A stretch of 64,000 nt of DNA from Carnobacteriaceae bacterium zg-84 (GCA_013874835.1 CP059430.1:1010864-1074863); one strand, 5' to 3'. Shown: positions 8,798 to 17,454, counted from the first letter of the stretch. The notes: generated by a model from the sequence alone, not told the origin. Program-made: numbers and translations.

Positions 8798-9902
8798 TTT
8801 TACCCTCTTTTTTATCCAATTCATGATACAAATAGTCAATTTCTTTTTTATACTCCGTTAATAATTGCTCTTGCGTATCGGATAGTTCAACTGTCTTTTT
8901 TGTTGTATCATATAGATGTAAGTAAGCTAAAAGTAACATTTGTTTATCTTGATTTATTTTGGCCACTTCAAGTGCCTGTTGATAATCTTTTTTTCCTAAA
9001 TAAATCCAAAAATTTAATACATGTGATGATGACGATAAAGAAATTGTCTTTAATGCATCTATTTTTTGAATATATTTACTATCTTGTCGCTGTATACTTG
9101 CATAAGCTAATAAATAGCGTTTGATTTGTGATAAATTATCTAAACTTTCTCCTTTTAACTGCTCTTGGATAAAGTCATAATCTCCTTTCAAAAAAGCTGT
9201 TTGTAATTGATATTCTATAGTATCATAAATTGGTTTTGTTATAATATTCATCCCAAAAATAACCGACATAACTAAAAATCCTACTTTATAAAAAACATAA
9301 AGATACTTTGAAACATACTTTTTTTGTTTTCTTTGTTTCTTTATTTCTTTTTGATATTCTGCTTGTAAATATGTGTCAAGTTGCTCTATTGATTCTATTT
9401 GATGTAAATGATTTGAAAAAGTATCAGAAAGTGTAAACTGCCCATATTGTAATTGTTCAAAAGAATATTTAGGATGTAATAGCCATAATAAAATTGCTTT
9501 GACATATTGCATCATTGGGTAATCTTTATATGGATAGACAAGATGAGGCATGCCAACATGGCATATATGAATAGTTATATCATCAGCAATATAAATGTTT
9601 TTAGGATGAATATAAGGTACTGTATACATATCCATTTGTTTGATGTAGGTGACAATATTTTTAGCAATACATATTTTTTCTAAATAACTTAATTTATTAT
9701 TTCTATACGATTCTAAAGAAAATCCTCTATCTTTAATATCATATTCACAAATGAGCATCTCTTCTTTTATTACAATAGTATAATATAATTTAATAATAGA
9801 TAAATGCTCACACGTATATTGACTTTTATTTAAGCTAACTATCAATTTGTCCCCAAACTCTTGACATAGCAAAGACTGACTATTTCCTGTCATGCGTATC
9901 AT
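8790..9902 (-). CDS. essB: Type VII secretion protein EssB (YukC)
   Basis: Single-pass membrane protein of the Esx machine, about 370 aa. The N-terminal ~190 residues form the pseudokinase-like cytoplasmic domain, including YIHPKNIYIADDITIHICHVG at the place of a degenerate catalytic loop. A basic stretch (KKQRKQKKYVSK) precedes one transmembrane helix at about residues 201-222. An extracytoplasmic helical domain rich in short tandem helices follows. It overlaps esaB by about 23 nt. The start is uncertain among TTG 9908, ATG 9902 and ATG 9893, with no strong ribosome binding site, so translation is probably coupled to esaB. Confidence 0.88.
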   Translation of the reverse strand: MIRMTGNSQSLLCQEFGDKLIVSLNKSQYTCEHLSIIKLYYTIVIKEEMLICEYDIKDRGFSLESYRNNKLSYLEKICIAKNIVTYIKQMDMYTVPYIHPKNIYIADDITIHICHVGMPHLVYPYKDYPMMQYVKAILLWLLHPKYSFEQLQYGQFTLSDTFSNHLHQIESIEQLDTYLQAEYQKEIKKQRKQKKYVSKYLYVFYKVGFLVMSVIFGMNIITKPIYDTIEYQLQTAFLKGDYDFIQEQLKGESLDNLSQIKRYLLAYASIQRQDSKYIQKIDALKTISLSSSSHVLNFWIYLGKKDYQQALEVAKINQDKQMLLLAYLHLYDTTKKTVELSDTQEQLLTEYKKEIDYLYHELDKKEGKNE

Positions 9903-10134
9903 CAACAATCATTTCAAATTTATCTCCCGTTGCAATACCATAATCTTCTAATACATCATATTCTCCAATATGTATACATTTATTTTTTACAACGAGTTGA
10001 AAAGGATATTTCAGTGCAATACCATGATGCTCAAACATATTATAAATAAGTTCTTTTAATTGATGCATGGTCACTTTACTTGGAACGAGTAGATCAATTT
10101 CTTTATTGTCTTTTACTAATGTAATACCAATCAT
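9880..10134 (-). CDS. esaB: Type VII secretion ubiquitin-like protein EsaB (YukD)
   Basis: An 84-aa cytoplasmic protein with the YukD ubiquitin-like beta-grasp pattern: VTLVKD-type first strand, KVTMHQLKELIYNMFEHHGI helix, then YPFQLVVKNKCI and the terminal VLEDYGIATGDKFEMIV. Small and intact. It lies 14 nt downstream of esxA and overlaps essB. In other Firmicutes it is needed for, or regulates, Esx secretion; that role is taken from the family, not seen here. Confidence 0.9.
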   Translation of the reverse strand: MIGITLVKDNKEIDLLVPSKVTMHQLKELIYNMFEHHGIALKYPFQLVVKNKCIHIGEYDVLEDYGIATGDKFEMIVDDTHDRK

Positions 10135-10148
10135 AAATACACCTATTA

Positions 10149-10439
10149 CTAAATCCCAAAGGACTGTGCATCTTCTCTATCACGCTGTTCAACAAGAGTA
10201 GCATATCTATTTAATTGTTGAAAAATATCTTCCAATAATTGTTCAAATTTCTGAACATATTGATATAATTGCTGGTATTGTTCCAAATAAGCTTGAAAAG
10301 CTTGCCCTTTCCATTCTTGTGAAATAGATGTATTCATATGATTTACTCTTTGAATAGATTGTTCAATTTCCTCTTTAGCTTGAACATAAATACGTGCTTG
10401 TTCTTTTAATTCTTGTGGTTTTAAACTGATTTGTTGCAT
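10149..10439 (-). CDS. esxA: WXG100 family secreted protein EsxA
   Basis: A 96-aa helical-hairpin substrate of the type VII system. The central turn contains the diagnostic Trp-X-Gly (SQEWKGQAFQAYLEQYQQ, WKG at about residues 43-45), flanked by two amphipathic Gln/Glu-rich helices. The C-terminal secretion motif YxxxD/E is not clean: YATLVEQRDRED offers an imperfect match. First gene of the operon esxA-esaB-essB-essC, with GAGGAAGAAT ribosome binding site upstream. No other WXG100 or LXG toxin gene is visible in the window. Confidence 0.92.
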   Translation of the reverse strand: MQQISLKPQELKEQARIYVQAKEEIEQSIQRVNHMNTSISQEWKGQAFQAYLEQYQQLYQYVQKFEQLLEDIFQQLNRYATLVEQRDREDAQSFGI

Positions 10440-11025
10440 ATTCTTCCTCTTTTCTTTTTTGTTCTATTATTAGTATATGCAATATCAGAGCATTTCTTTG
10501 TAACATATAAAAAATATTTATATACCTTGATTATCATGCTGAAAGTCTTGTATGGCTTTCTCTAATGTAAAAAATGGCAATAAGTTAGAAAACTTTTTGC
10601 TTACTTTTCTACATTAAATACAGTTTTTCTAGCTTATCATAAATCATTTATTTCCTTTTCAAACAAAAATATACTCTTTTTTTATTAAATGATAATAGGA
10701 TTTATCTTGAATCATCTTAAAATCTAATTTTTCATAACAATTTTCTGGTACAGGTATCATCTTTTTTATATCGAATATAGCTAAAATATGTTTTTTATAC
10801 ATTTCATTCTGTCTATAAATACTATATGCAAAATAATAGTATTTCTTTCAGTTATTATTTTTAATAAATACTATTTTCTATATTTTTACTTATACAGAGT
10901 AATTTTATTATATAAAGTCATATTCGAACGATTTTTCTCCTCGTTCGACTGCTTCATTTTTTACTGCTTAAAAAAAGATACCGTTATCCATTTTTAATCA
11001 TTTGAATCAACATGAAGAAACATAA
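10440..11025. other. AT-rich intergenic region upstream of esxA
   Basis: Apart from the toxin remnant, I see a weak imperfect inverted repeat around 10557-10616 and a short GAACGA/TCGTTC hairpin near 10923-10945. I could not place a convincing esxA promoter with standard spacing, although TATACT near 10474 on the minus strand is a candidate -10 box. Confidence 0.4.
10659..10847 (-). pseudogene. Remnant of a ToxN/AbiQ-like type III toxin
   Basis: An open frame of about 62 codons with no start codon in a plausible place. It reads ...KKHILAIFDIKKMIPVPENC followed by YEKLDF and SYYHLIKKEYIFV before a stop. The 'I..F....MIPVP' motif and the following aromatic/helix segment resemble the middle of ToxN/AbiQ endoribonuclease toxins of type III toxin-antitoxin phage-defence systems. 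The N-terminal third and the C-terminal helices are absent. No tandem ToxI-type repeat array is visible on either side. The call rests on motif memory only and is tentative. Confidence 0.4.
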
Positions 11026-11061
11026 AAAATGACTATACTTCACAAGAAATATAGTCATTTT
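11026..11061 (-). terminator. Terminator of the PTS/aldolase operon
   Basis: AAAATGACTATA pairs with TATAGTCATTTT around a 12-nt loop, with T-runs on both strands. It lies about 57 nt after the stop of the SIS isomerase gene, the last gene of the operon. Confidence 0.75.
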
Positions 11062-11117
11062 ATAATATTATTACCTATCTGATTGAGATTGGCATCTCAA
11101 GAATGCACTCTTTTAGT

Positions 11118-11705
11118 TTATTTTTCTAACTGTTTCCCTAAGGCACCACCGGGGTGGAATAAATGAAAATCATCTTTTGTAAATTGACGGCTAGCCGATA
11201 CAACCACAGCAATGCTGTCACCTAAAGCGAGCATCGTTGTTGAACTTGTCGTTGGGGCTAATCCTAAAACATCAGCTTCTTTTTCATACGTATAGTGTAA
11301 TGTATAATCACACATATCAGCTAAACTAGATTGGTCTTTTGATGTAAAAGCAATCGTGATACAGCCGATTTTTCTTAATGTTGGTAACATACTTAATACT
11401 TCTTGTGTACTTCCACTATTAGATAGCAAAAATACAATATCTTGTGTTTGTATCATACCAAAATCGCCATGAAATGCTTCAGTGCTATGTACAAAGATAG
11501 CAGGTATACCAACACTAGAAAAAGTTGCTGCAAGTTTTTTACCAACGTGTCCGGATTTTCCAACCCCAGTGAATACAATTTTACCTTGGCAAGAATCAAC
11601 AATTTCGACAATTTCTAATGTTTGCTCATTTAAGCGATTTGCTGTTTTTAATAGTCCTTCACTTTCCATTTTTAAACTTGTTTTTAATAAGTCTAATTTA
11701 TTCAT
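11118..11705 (-). CDS. SIS-domain sugar-phosphate isomerase (KpsF/GutQ-like, no CBS domains)
   Basis: A 195-aa protein with a single SIS fold: the phosphate-binding GVGKSGHVGKKLAATFSSVG, SNSGSTQEVL, and the family end HPGGALGKQL. It resembles arabinose-5-phosphate isomerases KdsD/KpsF/GutQ but lacks their C-terminal CBS pair, as in the short isomerase forms. Its start overlaps the upstream PRD regulator by 8 nt. It probably interconverts a ketose- and aldose-phosphate derived from the PTS substrate; the exact sugar is not determinable from sequence. Intact. Confidence 0.85.
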   Translation of the reverse strand: MNKLDLLKTSLKMESEGLLKTANRLNEQTLEIVEIVDSCQGKIVFTGVGKSGHVGKKLAATFSSVGIPAIFVHSTEAFHGDFGMIQTQDIVFLLSNSGSTQEVLSMLPTLRKIGCITIAFTSKDQSSLADMCDYTLHYTYEKEADVLGLAPTTSSTTMLALGDSIAVVVSASRQFTKDDFHLFHPGGALGKQLEK

Positions 11706-13779
11706 ACCCTATTTTCTCCAATTCATTTAATGTTAATAATTCTAAAAATGAGTTACAATCATTGATTTGTTTTAATTTTTCTTGAAATAAATCTGTATCT
11801 GATAAAAGTTTTACTAAATCTGCCATGACATGAATATGCTTTTTGTGATCAATGGCACTTAAGAAAAACAGGCATGAAATAGGTTCTTTTTGTCTTTGAA
11901 ACATAATCGGTTCTTGTAGTTTCACAAAGGATATTGCAACATCATGTGAGCCATTTTCAGGTTTTGTATGTGGCATTGAAATCCCTGGTGAAATAAGCAT
12001 CGCATCTTGCCTTTCTTCTATATGCTTTAAAATATGTTCCACATATCGTTTTTCAATCACACCGTCATCAAGCAATGGTTGTGCTGCATACTCAATAGCT
12101 TCTTGTATAGTTGTTGCAGGACAGTTTAATTGAATATACTGTTGTTTTATGACATCGGATAATCGTAAAACATGTTTTGTTTCAAAAGACATTTGATTGT
12201 TTGAAAAATATTTAAATAAATCTCTTCTTAGTGCTTTCGCATTATGAACAGTTGCATATTTTTCAACAATGTTCATCACTGTTTCAACACCTGGCAATCT
12301 AAAATGTTTATTTCCAATTTCTGAATAAACTTGACGAATAATATCATATTTTTCATCGACACTCATAATAGGATTTACGACAAACACTGGTTTTGATGTT
12401 TCAAGTAATTTATAGTTTGGAATTGTTGAAAACACAATATCGTAGGTATTTGTATCTAGTTTAAAGTATGTGTCATAATCAACTGGACCAATAAAAGTCA
12501 TATCCGAAAAAATATTTTTCAATTCAGTATAAATAATAGCCGAACTACCAATACCATTTGGACAGACAACAATTGCTGTTGTTTTATGTGTCATCGTGAT
12601 ATTAGAATGATTTTGTATCATTGCTGAAAAATGCATGGTTAAAAAAGCAATTTCTTCATCGGGAATTGAACTACCAAATACTGATTCAATAGATGATAAC
12701 GTTTCTTTCACAATAAAAAACATTTCTTTGTATTGCTGTTTTGTTTCATGAATCAATCCATTGATAATCGGTAATCTAAAAAGCATACGATAATAAGTAG
12801 GACGTATATGACTATATAGCTGTTTTAAAACTGAAAACTTATCATCAAATTGTATACCTGCCAATAATTCAAAACGAAATACAATGCGTTCTACTATATC
12901 TAAAATAAGCATTCTATCAAAGGAAGTTTCTCCTATATTACCTACGGTTTGTCCGAGTAACCATGCTGTTAAGTACAACACTTCATTCTTTTCTACTAAA
13001 CCAAATGTACTTAAAATATCTTTTGCCAAACGATATTCTTTTGCTTCTTCAAGAGAATGCTTAAATTGAAATGGAATTGTTTTTTTCATACGATATTTTA
13101 AAATAAGTAGAAAATATGCAAATTCATTTAAACGATTTTCTACAAATGTAATACGATGTTCTTGACTAATCACTGTAATTTTTTCTTTGATTTCCTGCAC
13201 ATGTTCATCAATATTTTCTTTTAAATAACGTTTAAAAAAAATAGAGTAAATAATATCATGATGCTCTGAAAAATCAATCATAATTTGACGGATTAAAAAT
13301 CGTCGTATATCAAACTCTTCTCCCGATAGATAATAACCATCTTTTCTAGAATATAAAAGGTTGATACGATAGTTTAATAATTCATGCTCTAATTGTTTTA
13401 AATCATTCATCAATGTTGTTTTTGAAATTTTTAATAAATCAATAAAATCATTGACAGCAATATAATCTGAATATTGAGATACTAATATTAAAAAAATAAA
13501 GTATCGTCTTTCTTCACTATCTAAAATATATGATGTTAAATAATCTGAACTAGACGGATATTGTCTTAAAAAACTGAATTGAGCTGTTGTTAGCCTAATG
13601 AGTGTACTATTCATACGAAGTGGCATCAATTTATAATCGACAAGCAATTCATTTATTTTGTTTAAAGAATAATCAATTTGACGTAAGGTTAATTTCGTTT
13701 CTCTTTCAATACGATTGATATCTGTTTCTTTATTTTTTAAAATACTATTCAAAACGAGTGTTGCTTTTTTATCTAACAT
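11698..13779 (-). CDS. PRD-containing BglG/MtlR-type transcriptional regulator with EIIB and EIIA modules
   Basis: A 693-aa multidomain regulator controlled by PTS phosphorylation. Order of domains: N-terminal HTH regions (DINRIERETKLTLRQIDYSL and a second HTH around residues 85-115 with NDFIDLLKISKTTLMNDLKQ), two PRDs (about 180-400, with MHFSAMIQNH), an EIIB-like module with the phosphorylatable Cys in VVCPNGIGSSAII, and a C-terminal EIIA module with the active His in GISMPHTKPENGS. It is encoded within the operon it presumably activates. It lies 17 nt after the aldolase gene and overlaps the isomerase gene. Its DNA site is not evident. Confidence 0.88.
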   Translation of the reverse strand: MLDKKATLVLNSILKNKETDINRIERETKLTLRQIDYSLNKINELLVDYKLMPLRMNSTLIRLTTAQFSFLRQYPSSSDYLTSYILDSEERRYFIFLILVSQYSDYIAVNDFIDLLKISKTTLMNDLKQLEHELLNYRINLLYSRKDGYYLSGEEFDIRRFLIRQIMIDFSEHHDIIYSIFFKRYLKENIDEHVQEIKEKITVISQEHRITFVENRLNEFAYFLLILKYRMKKTIPFQFKHSLEEAKEYRLAKDILSTFGLVEKNEVLYLTAWLLGQTVGNIGETSFDRMLILDIVERIVFRFELLAGIQFDDKFSVLKQLYSHIRPTYYRMLFRLPIINGLIHETKQQYKEMFFIVKETLSSIESVFGSSIPDEEIAFLTMHFSAMIQNHSNITMTHKTTAIVVCPNGIGSSAIIYTELKNIFSDMTFIGPVDYDTYFKLDTNTYDIVFSTIPNYKLLETSKPVFVVNPIMSVDEKYDIIRQVYSEIGNKHFRLPGVETVMNIVEKYATVHNAKALRRDLFKYFSNNQMSFETKHVLRLSDVIKQQYIQLNCPATTIQEAIEYAAQPLLDDGVIEKRYVEHILKHIEERQDAMLISPGISMPHTKPENGSHDVAISFVKLQEPIMFQRQKEPISCLFFLSAIDHKKHIHVMADLVKLLSDTDLFQEKLKQINDCNSFLELLTLNELEKIGYE

Positions 13780-13795
13780 ATCTACTCCTCATTTT

Positions 13796-14428
13796 CTAGT
13801 TGTTTCTAAACAAGGTCACTCCTTCAACAAAACGTGCTGCATTTTCACGAATATTTTCTACGGTACCTGTAGTTAATAAGCTACCTACCCCAACAACTTG
13901 AATACCGTTTTTCAACCATTCTCCAATATTTTCAGGTGTTGCACCACCAGATGATAAGATTGGTAAATATGGTAATGGTGTTTTAAACACTTTTCCTAAA
14001 CTTGCACCATAATAGTTAGAAATAGGGAATGCTTTTATCATAGACGCTCCATATTCTAATGCTTCAATGACTTCGGTATAAGACGTACATCCTGGCATAT
14101 AAGGCACTTGATATCTATTACATAATTTAGCTACATCTTTACTAAAATTAGGTGAAATAATAAATTTTGCACCAGCTAAAATCGCAATACGTGCAGTTTC
14201 ACTATCTAAAACTGTCCCTGCACCTACAAGCATTTTATCTTGATATTTTTCTTGAATTGCTCTAATAAATTCCGGTGCACGACTATTAGTAAAACTAATT
14301 TCCATGCAATCGACACCACCGGCTAAACAGCCATCTACAATTTCAAATCCTCTTTGAATCGTATCAATACGTACAATAGCCATAATAGCTGTTTGATATA
14401 AACGATTTAATGTTTCTAATTTTGTCAT
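13796..14428 (-). CDS. KDPG-type aldolase (2-dehydro-3-deoxy-phosphogluconate aldolase family)
   Basis: Class I aldolase of 210 aa, expected to split a 2-keto-3-deoxy sugar acid phosphate to pyruvate plus an aldehyde phosphate. The ATG at 14428 is preferred because AAGGAGGAAAACTAAG precedes it; the frame is open 20 codons further upstream. Visible motifs: AIVRIDT, VDCMEISFTN with the catalytic Glu, LVGAGTVLD, SPNF and SMIKAFPIS with the Schiff-base Lys, then SSGGATPENIGEW for phosphate binding. It starts 1 nt after the DapA-family gene. Two pyruvate-type lyases in one operon is notable. Confidence 0.9.
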   Translation of the reverse strand: MTKLETLNRLYQTAIMAIVRIDTIQRGFEIVDGCLAGGVDCMEISFTNSRAPEFIRAIQEKYQDKMLVGAGTVLDSETARIAILAGAKFIISPNFSKDVAKLCNRYQVPYMPGCTSYTEVIEALEYGASMIKAFPISNYYGASLGKVFKTPLPYLPILSSGGATPENIGEWLKNGIQVVGVGSLLTTGTVENIRENAARFVEGVTLFRNN

Positions 14429-14429
14429 C

Positions 14430-15317
14430 TTAGTTTTCCTCCTTGAAATAGTTGTCCAAAACGTCTTTAATATCTTGCTGATACTCATCTAAAACTGGTA
14501 GAACTGGTCGTCTAGCCTCTCCAACATCATGACCAACATACGTCAAGGCATACTTTAAAACAGATGGAATAGAACCATATTTTAAGATACGTCTAAATTC
14601 TTCGATACTATTTTGGTAGTCTTGTGCTTTTTCAAGATTACCTGCTTGATATTCACGAACAATGGCGACATCTATATCTGTTAACACATTAGAGGTAGCA
14701 GCAACAGCTCCGGCAGCGCCTAGCTTTAATGCATTTAAAATAAGAGAATCGGAACCCGATAATACTTTAAAATCTTTTTCTTTTGTTTCATCAATATAAG
14801 CTTTTATATTGTCAATGTTTCCACTACTATCTTTAATCCCAATTATATTTGTGATATCAGCTAGTTTTTTTACAAGTGTAGGACTTAGTGGATTACCTGT
14901 TAATCCGGGCATATTATATAAAATAACTGGAATTGTCACATTTCTGGCAATGGCTTTAAAATGCTCATACAATTCTTCTTCTTTTAATTTCACAAAATAA
15001 GGGGCAATCACCGATAAAGCATCTGCTCCAATACTTTCCATGTCTTTTGCTAAAGAAATAACTTCGTTTGTATCATTACCACCAACACCTACATAAACAG
15101 GTACACGTTTATTTGTATATGACACAACATATTTTGCAAAGTCTAATTTTTCCTCTTTTGTCATGACATGAAATTCACCATTTGTTCCTAAAATAAATAA
15201 ACCCGATACTTGTTTGCTTATTAAATGGTCAATTAACTTTTCAGTCGCTTGCCAATTTATTGTATTGTCTTTATCAAATGGTGTTACCATTGCCGTAATC
15301 AGTCCACCTAATGTCAT
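14430..15317 (-). CDS. DapA-family pyruvate-dependent aldolase/lyase
   Basis: A 295-aa TIM-barrel enzyme of the dihydrodipicolinate synthase/N-acetylneuraminate lyase family. The active-site Tyr is in PVILYNMPGLTGN and the Schiff-base Lys in GIKDSSGN; the N-terminal GTNGEFHVMTKEE loop corresponds to the family's GTTGE motif. Its position between PTS genes and a KDPG aldolase argues for a sugar-acid catabolic role rather than lysine synthesis. The substrate is unknown. AGGAGGTTTTACA precedes the ATG, and the stem-loop at 15337-15369 lies just upstream. Confidence 0.85.
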   Translation of the reverse strand: MTLGGLITAMVTPFDKDNTINWQATEKLIDHLISKQVSGLFILGTNGEFHVMTKEEKLDFAKYVVSYTNKRVPVYVGVGGNDTNEVISLAKDMESIGADALSVIAPYFVKLKEEELYEHFKAIARNVTIPVILYNMPGLTGNPLSPTLVKKLADITNIIGIKDSSGNIDNIKAYIDETKEKDFKVLSGSDSLILNALKLGAAGAVAATSNVLTDIDVAIVREYQAGNLEKAQDYQNSIEEFRRILKYGSIPSVLKYALTYVGHDVGEARRPVLPVLDEYQQDIKDVLDNYFKEEN

Positions 15318-15336
15318 TGTAAAACCTCCTAAAAAA

Positions 15337-15369
15337 CAAAACTCAGCGAATAAATCCCACTGAGTTTTG
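15337..15369 (-). terminator. Intra-operon stem-loop/attenuator between EIIC and the lyase gene
   Basis: On the minus strand CAAAACTCAG pairs with CTGAGTTTTG around a 13-nt loop and is followed by TTTTTT and then the AGGAGG of the next gene. The form is that of an intrinsic terminator. It probably lowers expression of the enzyme genes relative to the transporter genes, or protects the upstream mRNA 3' end. Confidence 0.65.
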
Positions 15370-15375
15370 CATATA

Positions 15376-16635
15376 TTATTTAAAGATACTTAAAATACCG
15401 TCTAATAAAATACCAGTCACATTGTAGTCAATATTTGGGAATGTTGAACCTTGTATGCCTAATTGACCGTATAGTGGGAATAAGACAACTGGTAGGAATG
15501 CTAATAATAATCCTGCCACGAATGAGCCTGCAATCGCACCTCTCCAACCACCTGTTGAGTTACCAAAGACTGCCGCCGTTCCTCCTGAGAAGAAGCAAAT
15601 GTGTGCTGCTGGAATAATTACGATTGGGAATTTAAATAAAATCATAATAAACACAGCTAACAATCCTGCCGCATAGCTTGAAAGGAAACCAACAATAACT
15701 GCTGTTGGTGCAAATGGGAATACTGTTGGTACGTCTAATGCAGGTCTTGAATTTGGAATGAATTTTTCTGAAATAGACACAAACGCCGCTGTAATTTCAC
15801 CTAAGAACATTCTTACACCAGTCATTAAAATTGACATACCTGCTGTAAATGTAAAGGCTTGGATAAGTGGGAATACTAACCAATGTTGACTACCAGCTAA
15901 TGCTTTTGTTGCTGTTTCTCCTGCAGCAAAAGTTGCAACATAGAATAAAACAAGCATAATAACAGATACACCCATTAAGAAATCTTTAAAGAATGATAAC
16001 CATTTAGGAAATTTAATAGTTTCTGTACTTTCAGATTCATATTTACTGAAGAATTTACCGATATAACCTGATAAAGCATAGCCAAACATGTTAAAGTGTC
16101 CGATTGCTGTTGCATCACTACCTGTGATTTTACGCATAAATGGTTGACATAACGCTGGTAAGAAAGCAGACATAAATCCTAGTAATGTTCCACCTAAAAC
16201 AATTGCCAAGACATCATCAAATCCATGTGCTTTAAAAATCAGTGACAATACACATGCAAAGAATAAACTGTGTCCTGTTGTGAAGAAAATGTTTTTAAAT
16301 GGTGTGATACGTGCAAATACTAAGTTCATCACAAAACCTAAAATAAGTGTAGAAGATGTTACTAATGCAAACTCTTTTTGCGCTAAAGCTGTTGCTGCTT
16401 CTGGAGAAGCGATAACACCTTGAATGTTAAATCCTGTTTGGAATAATGTATTAAATTTTTGTAGAGCACCTGTAATGATAGATCCTCCGGCACTAAATAC
16501 TAAAAAGCCGATAATCGTTTTAAAGGTACCTGTTAAAATTTCAACACCGCCTTTTTTCTGTGCAAGTAAACCAACAAATGCAACCAGTCCTAATAAAATA
16601 GCCGGTGTACTTAATAGACTAATCAAAATATCCAT
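15376..16635 (-). CDS. PTS ascorbate-type permease EIIC (UlaA/SgaT family)
   Basis: A 419-aa polytopic membrane protein that forms the transport channel of the PTS. The N-terminus (LLSTPAILLGLVAFVGLLAQ, ILTGTFKTIIGFLVFSAG) and the repeated Gly/Pro-rich hydrophobic helices match UlaA/SgaT. Transport and phosphorylation need the EIIB and EIIA genes directly upstream. Ascorbate is the best-known substrate, but the downstream genes are not the classical ula lactonase/decarboxylase/epimerase set, so the real substrate may be different. Confidence 0.85.
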   Translation of the reverse strand: MDILISLLSTPAILLGLVAFVGLLAQKKGGVEILTGTFKTIIGFLVFSAGGSIITGALQKFNTLFQTGFNIQGVIASPEAATALAQKEFALVTSSTLILGFVMNLVFARITPFKNIFFTTGHSLFFACVLSLIFKAHGFDDVLAIVLGGTLLGFMSAFLPALCQPFMRKITGSDATAIGHFNMFGYALSGYIGKFFSKYESESTETIKFPKWLSFFKDFLMGVSVIMLVLFYVATFAAGETATKALAGSQHWLVFPLIQAFTFTAGMSILMTGVRMFLGEITAAFVSISEKFIPNSRPALDVPTVFPFAPTAVIVGFLSSYAAGLLAVFIMILFKFPIVIIPAAHICFFSGGTAAVFGNSTGGWRGAIAGSFVAGLLLAFLPVVLFPLYGQLGIQGSTFPNIDYNVTGILLDGILSIFK

Positions 16636-16660
16636 AACTCTCTCCCTCTCTTCATATGAT

Positions 16661-16942
16661 TTATAATTCGCTTAATGCTTTTTCTAGTTTTTCTTTAATT
16701 TCTTTTTTATCTACAATATTTGTAATACCTACTACTTTTTGTGGTACACCTTTTTCAGTTAACTCTTGTGCCACATCTGGTAATGTAATCAATAATTCAC
16801 CGTCAAAACCTGGTACACCATCTAAAGAAGAATGTTCAATTTGTAAATCAAATCCTTCTTCTTTCACAACTTCAAGTACTTTGATTTTTAACATCAAACT
16901 TGATCCTACTCCTGCTCTACAAGCAACTAATGCTTTTGCCAT
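16661..16942 (-). CDS. PTS EIIB component, ascorbate/lactose-type
   Basis: A 93-aa cytoplasmic phosphocarrier. The phosphorylated Cys lies in the N-terminal loop ALVACRAGVGSSLMLKI (Cys at residue 8), typical of the SgaB/UlaB class. It takes phosphate from EIIA and passes it to the substrate during transport by EIIC. It is 11 nt downstream of EIIA and 25 nt upstream of EIIC. Intact. Confidence 0.9.
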   Translation of the reverse strand: MAKALVACRAGVGSSLMLKIKVLEVVKEEGFDLQIEHSSLDGVPGFDGELLITLPDVAQELTEKGVPQKVVGITNIVDKKEIKEKLEKALSEL

Positions 16943-16953
16943 AATAATACCTC

Positions 16954-17400
16954 CTAATTGTTATTTAAAAATAATGCCATAATATCTTTTGGTTCTTTTG
17001 CAAGTTCCACTTGAGAAAGAAATGTATCACTGCTCAAATAAGAAACCAATTCTGCTAATACTTCTAAGTGACTATTACTATCCGGTGCACTTAGTGAAAA
17101 TAAATATTTTACTGGATCATTGGCTTGATTTCCTGATACAACAGGTGTTTTTAATCGTGTTAGCCCCATCCCTAATTTCAATGCTCCACACTGACTTGGT
17201 GCATGAGGTAGTGCTACATGTTTCGTAATCACAATGTAAGGGCCTGTTTCCTTATAAATACGAATAATGTTATCCACATACTCTTGAGAAACAAACCCAT
17301 TTTTTAATAATGGGGCAACCGATAGTAAAATCGCATCTTCAAAGTTGTCGGCTTCAACATCTAATTGAATATGTGTTTCTCTTAGTACATCTTTTAACAT
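16954..17400 (-). CDS. PTS EIIA component (mannitol/fructose/ascorbate type)
   Basis: A 148-aa EIIA phosphocarrier and first gene of the operon. The phosphorylated His lies in VITKHVALPHAPSQCGA, the typical EIIA-2/UlaC pattern; the C-terminal end KEPKDIMALFLNNN is standard. The start is preceded by GGAGGTGAGGAC. It sits directly behind the promoter at 17426-17454. Confidence 0.9.
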   Translation of the reverse strand: MLKDVLRETHIQLDVEADNFEDAILLSVAPLLKNGFVSQEYVDNIIRIYKETGPYIVITKHVALPHAPSQCGALKLGMGLTRLKTPVVSGNQANDPVKYLFSLSAPDSNSHLEVLAELVSYLSSDTFLSQVELAKEPKDIMALFLNNN

Positions 17401-17425
17401 GTCCTCACCTCCATTCCTTAATTCT

Positions 17426-17454
17426 ATTATATGGTTACGGTTTCAGTGCTTCAA
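17426..17454 (-). promoter_or_regulatory. Promoter with overlapping cre (CcpA) box for the PTS/aldolase operon
   Basis: On the minus strand TTGAAG (17449-17454) and TATAAT (17426-17431) are 17 nt apart. The spacer contains TGAAACCGTAACCA (17432-17445), which matches the cre consensus TGNAANCGNNNNCA at every fixed position. A CcpA repressor bound there would block RNA polymerase, so glucose repression is expected. Confidence 0.7.

Noticed and set aside
10850-11020. ToxI-type antitoxin repeats near the toxin remnant
   Set aside because: No tandem ~35-nt repeats are present on either side.
14430-15317. Lysine-biosynthesis dapA
   Set aside because: The operon context with PTS genes and a KDPG aldolase indicates catabolism, and no other dap genes are nearby.
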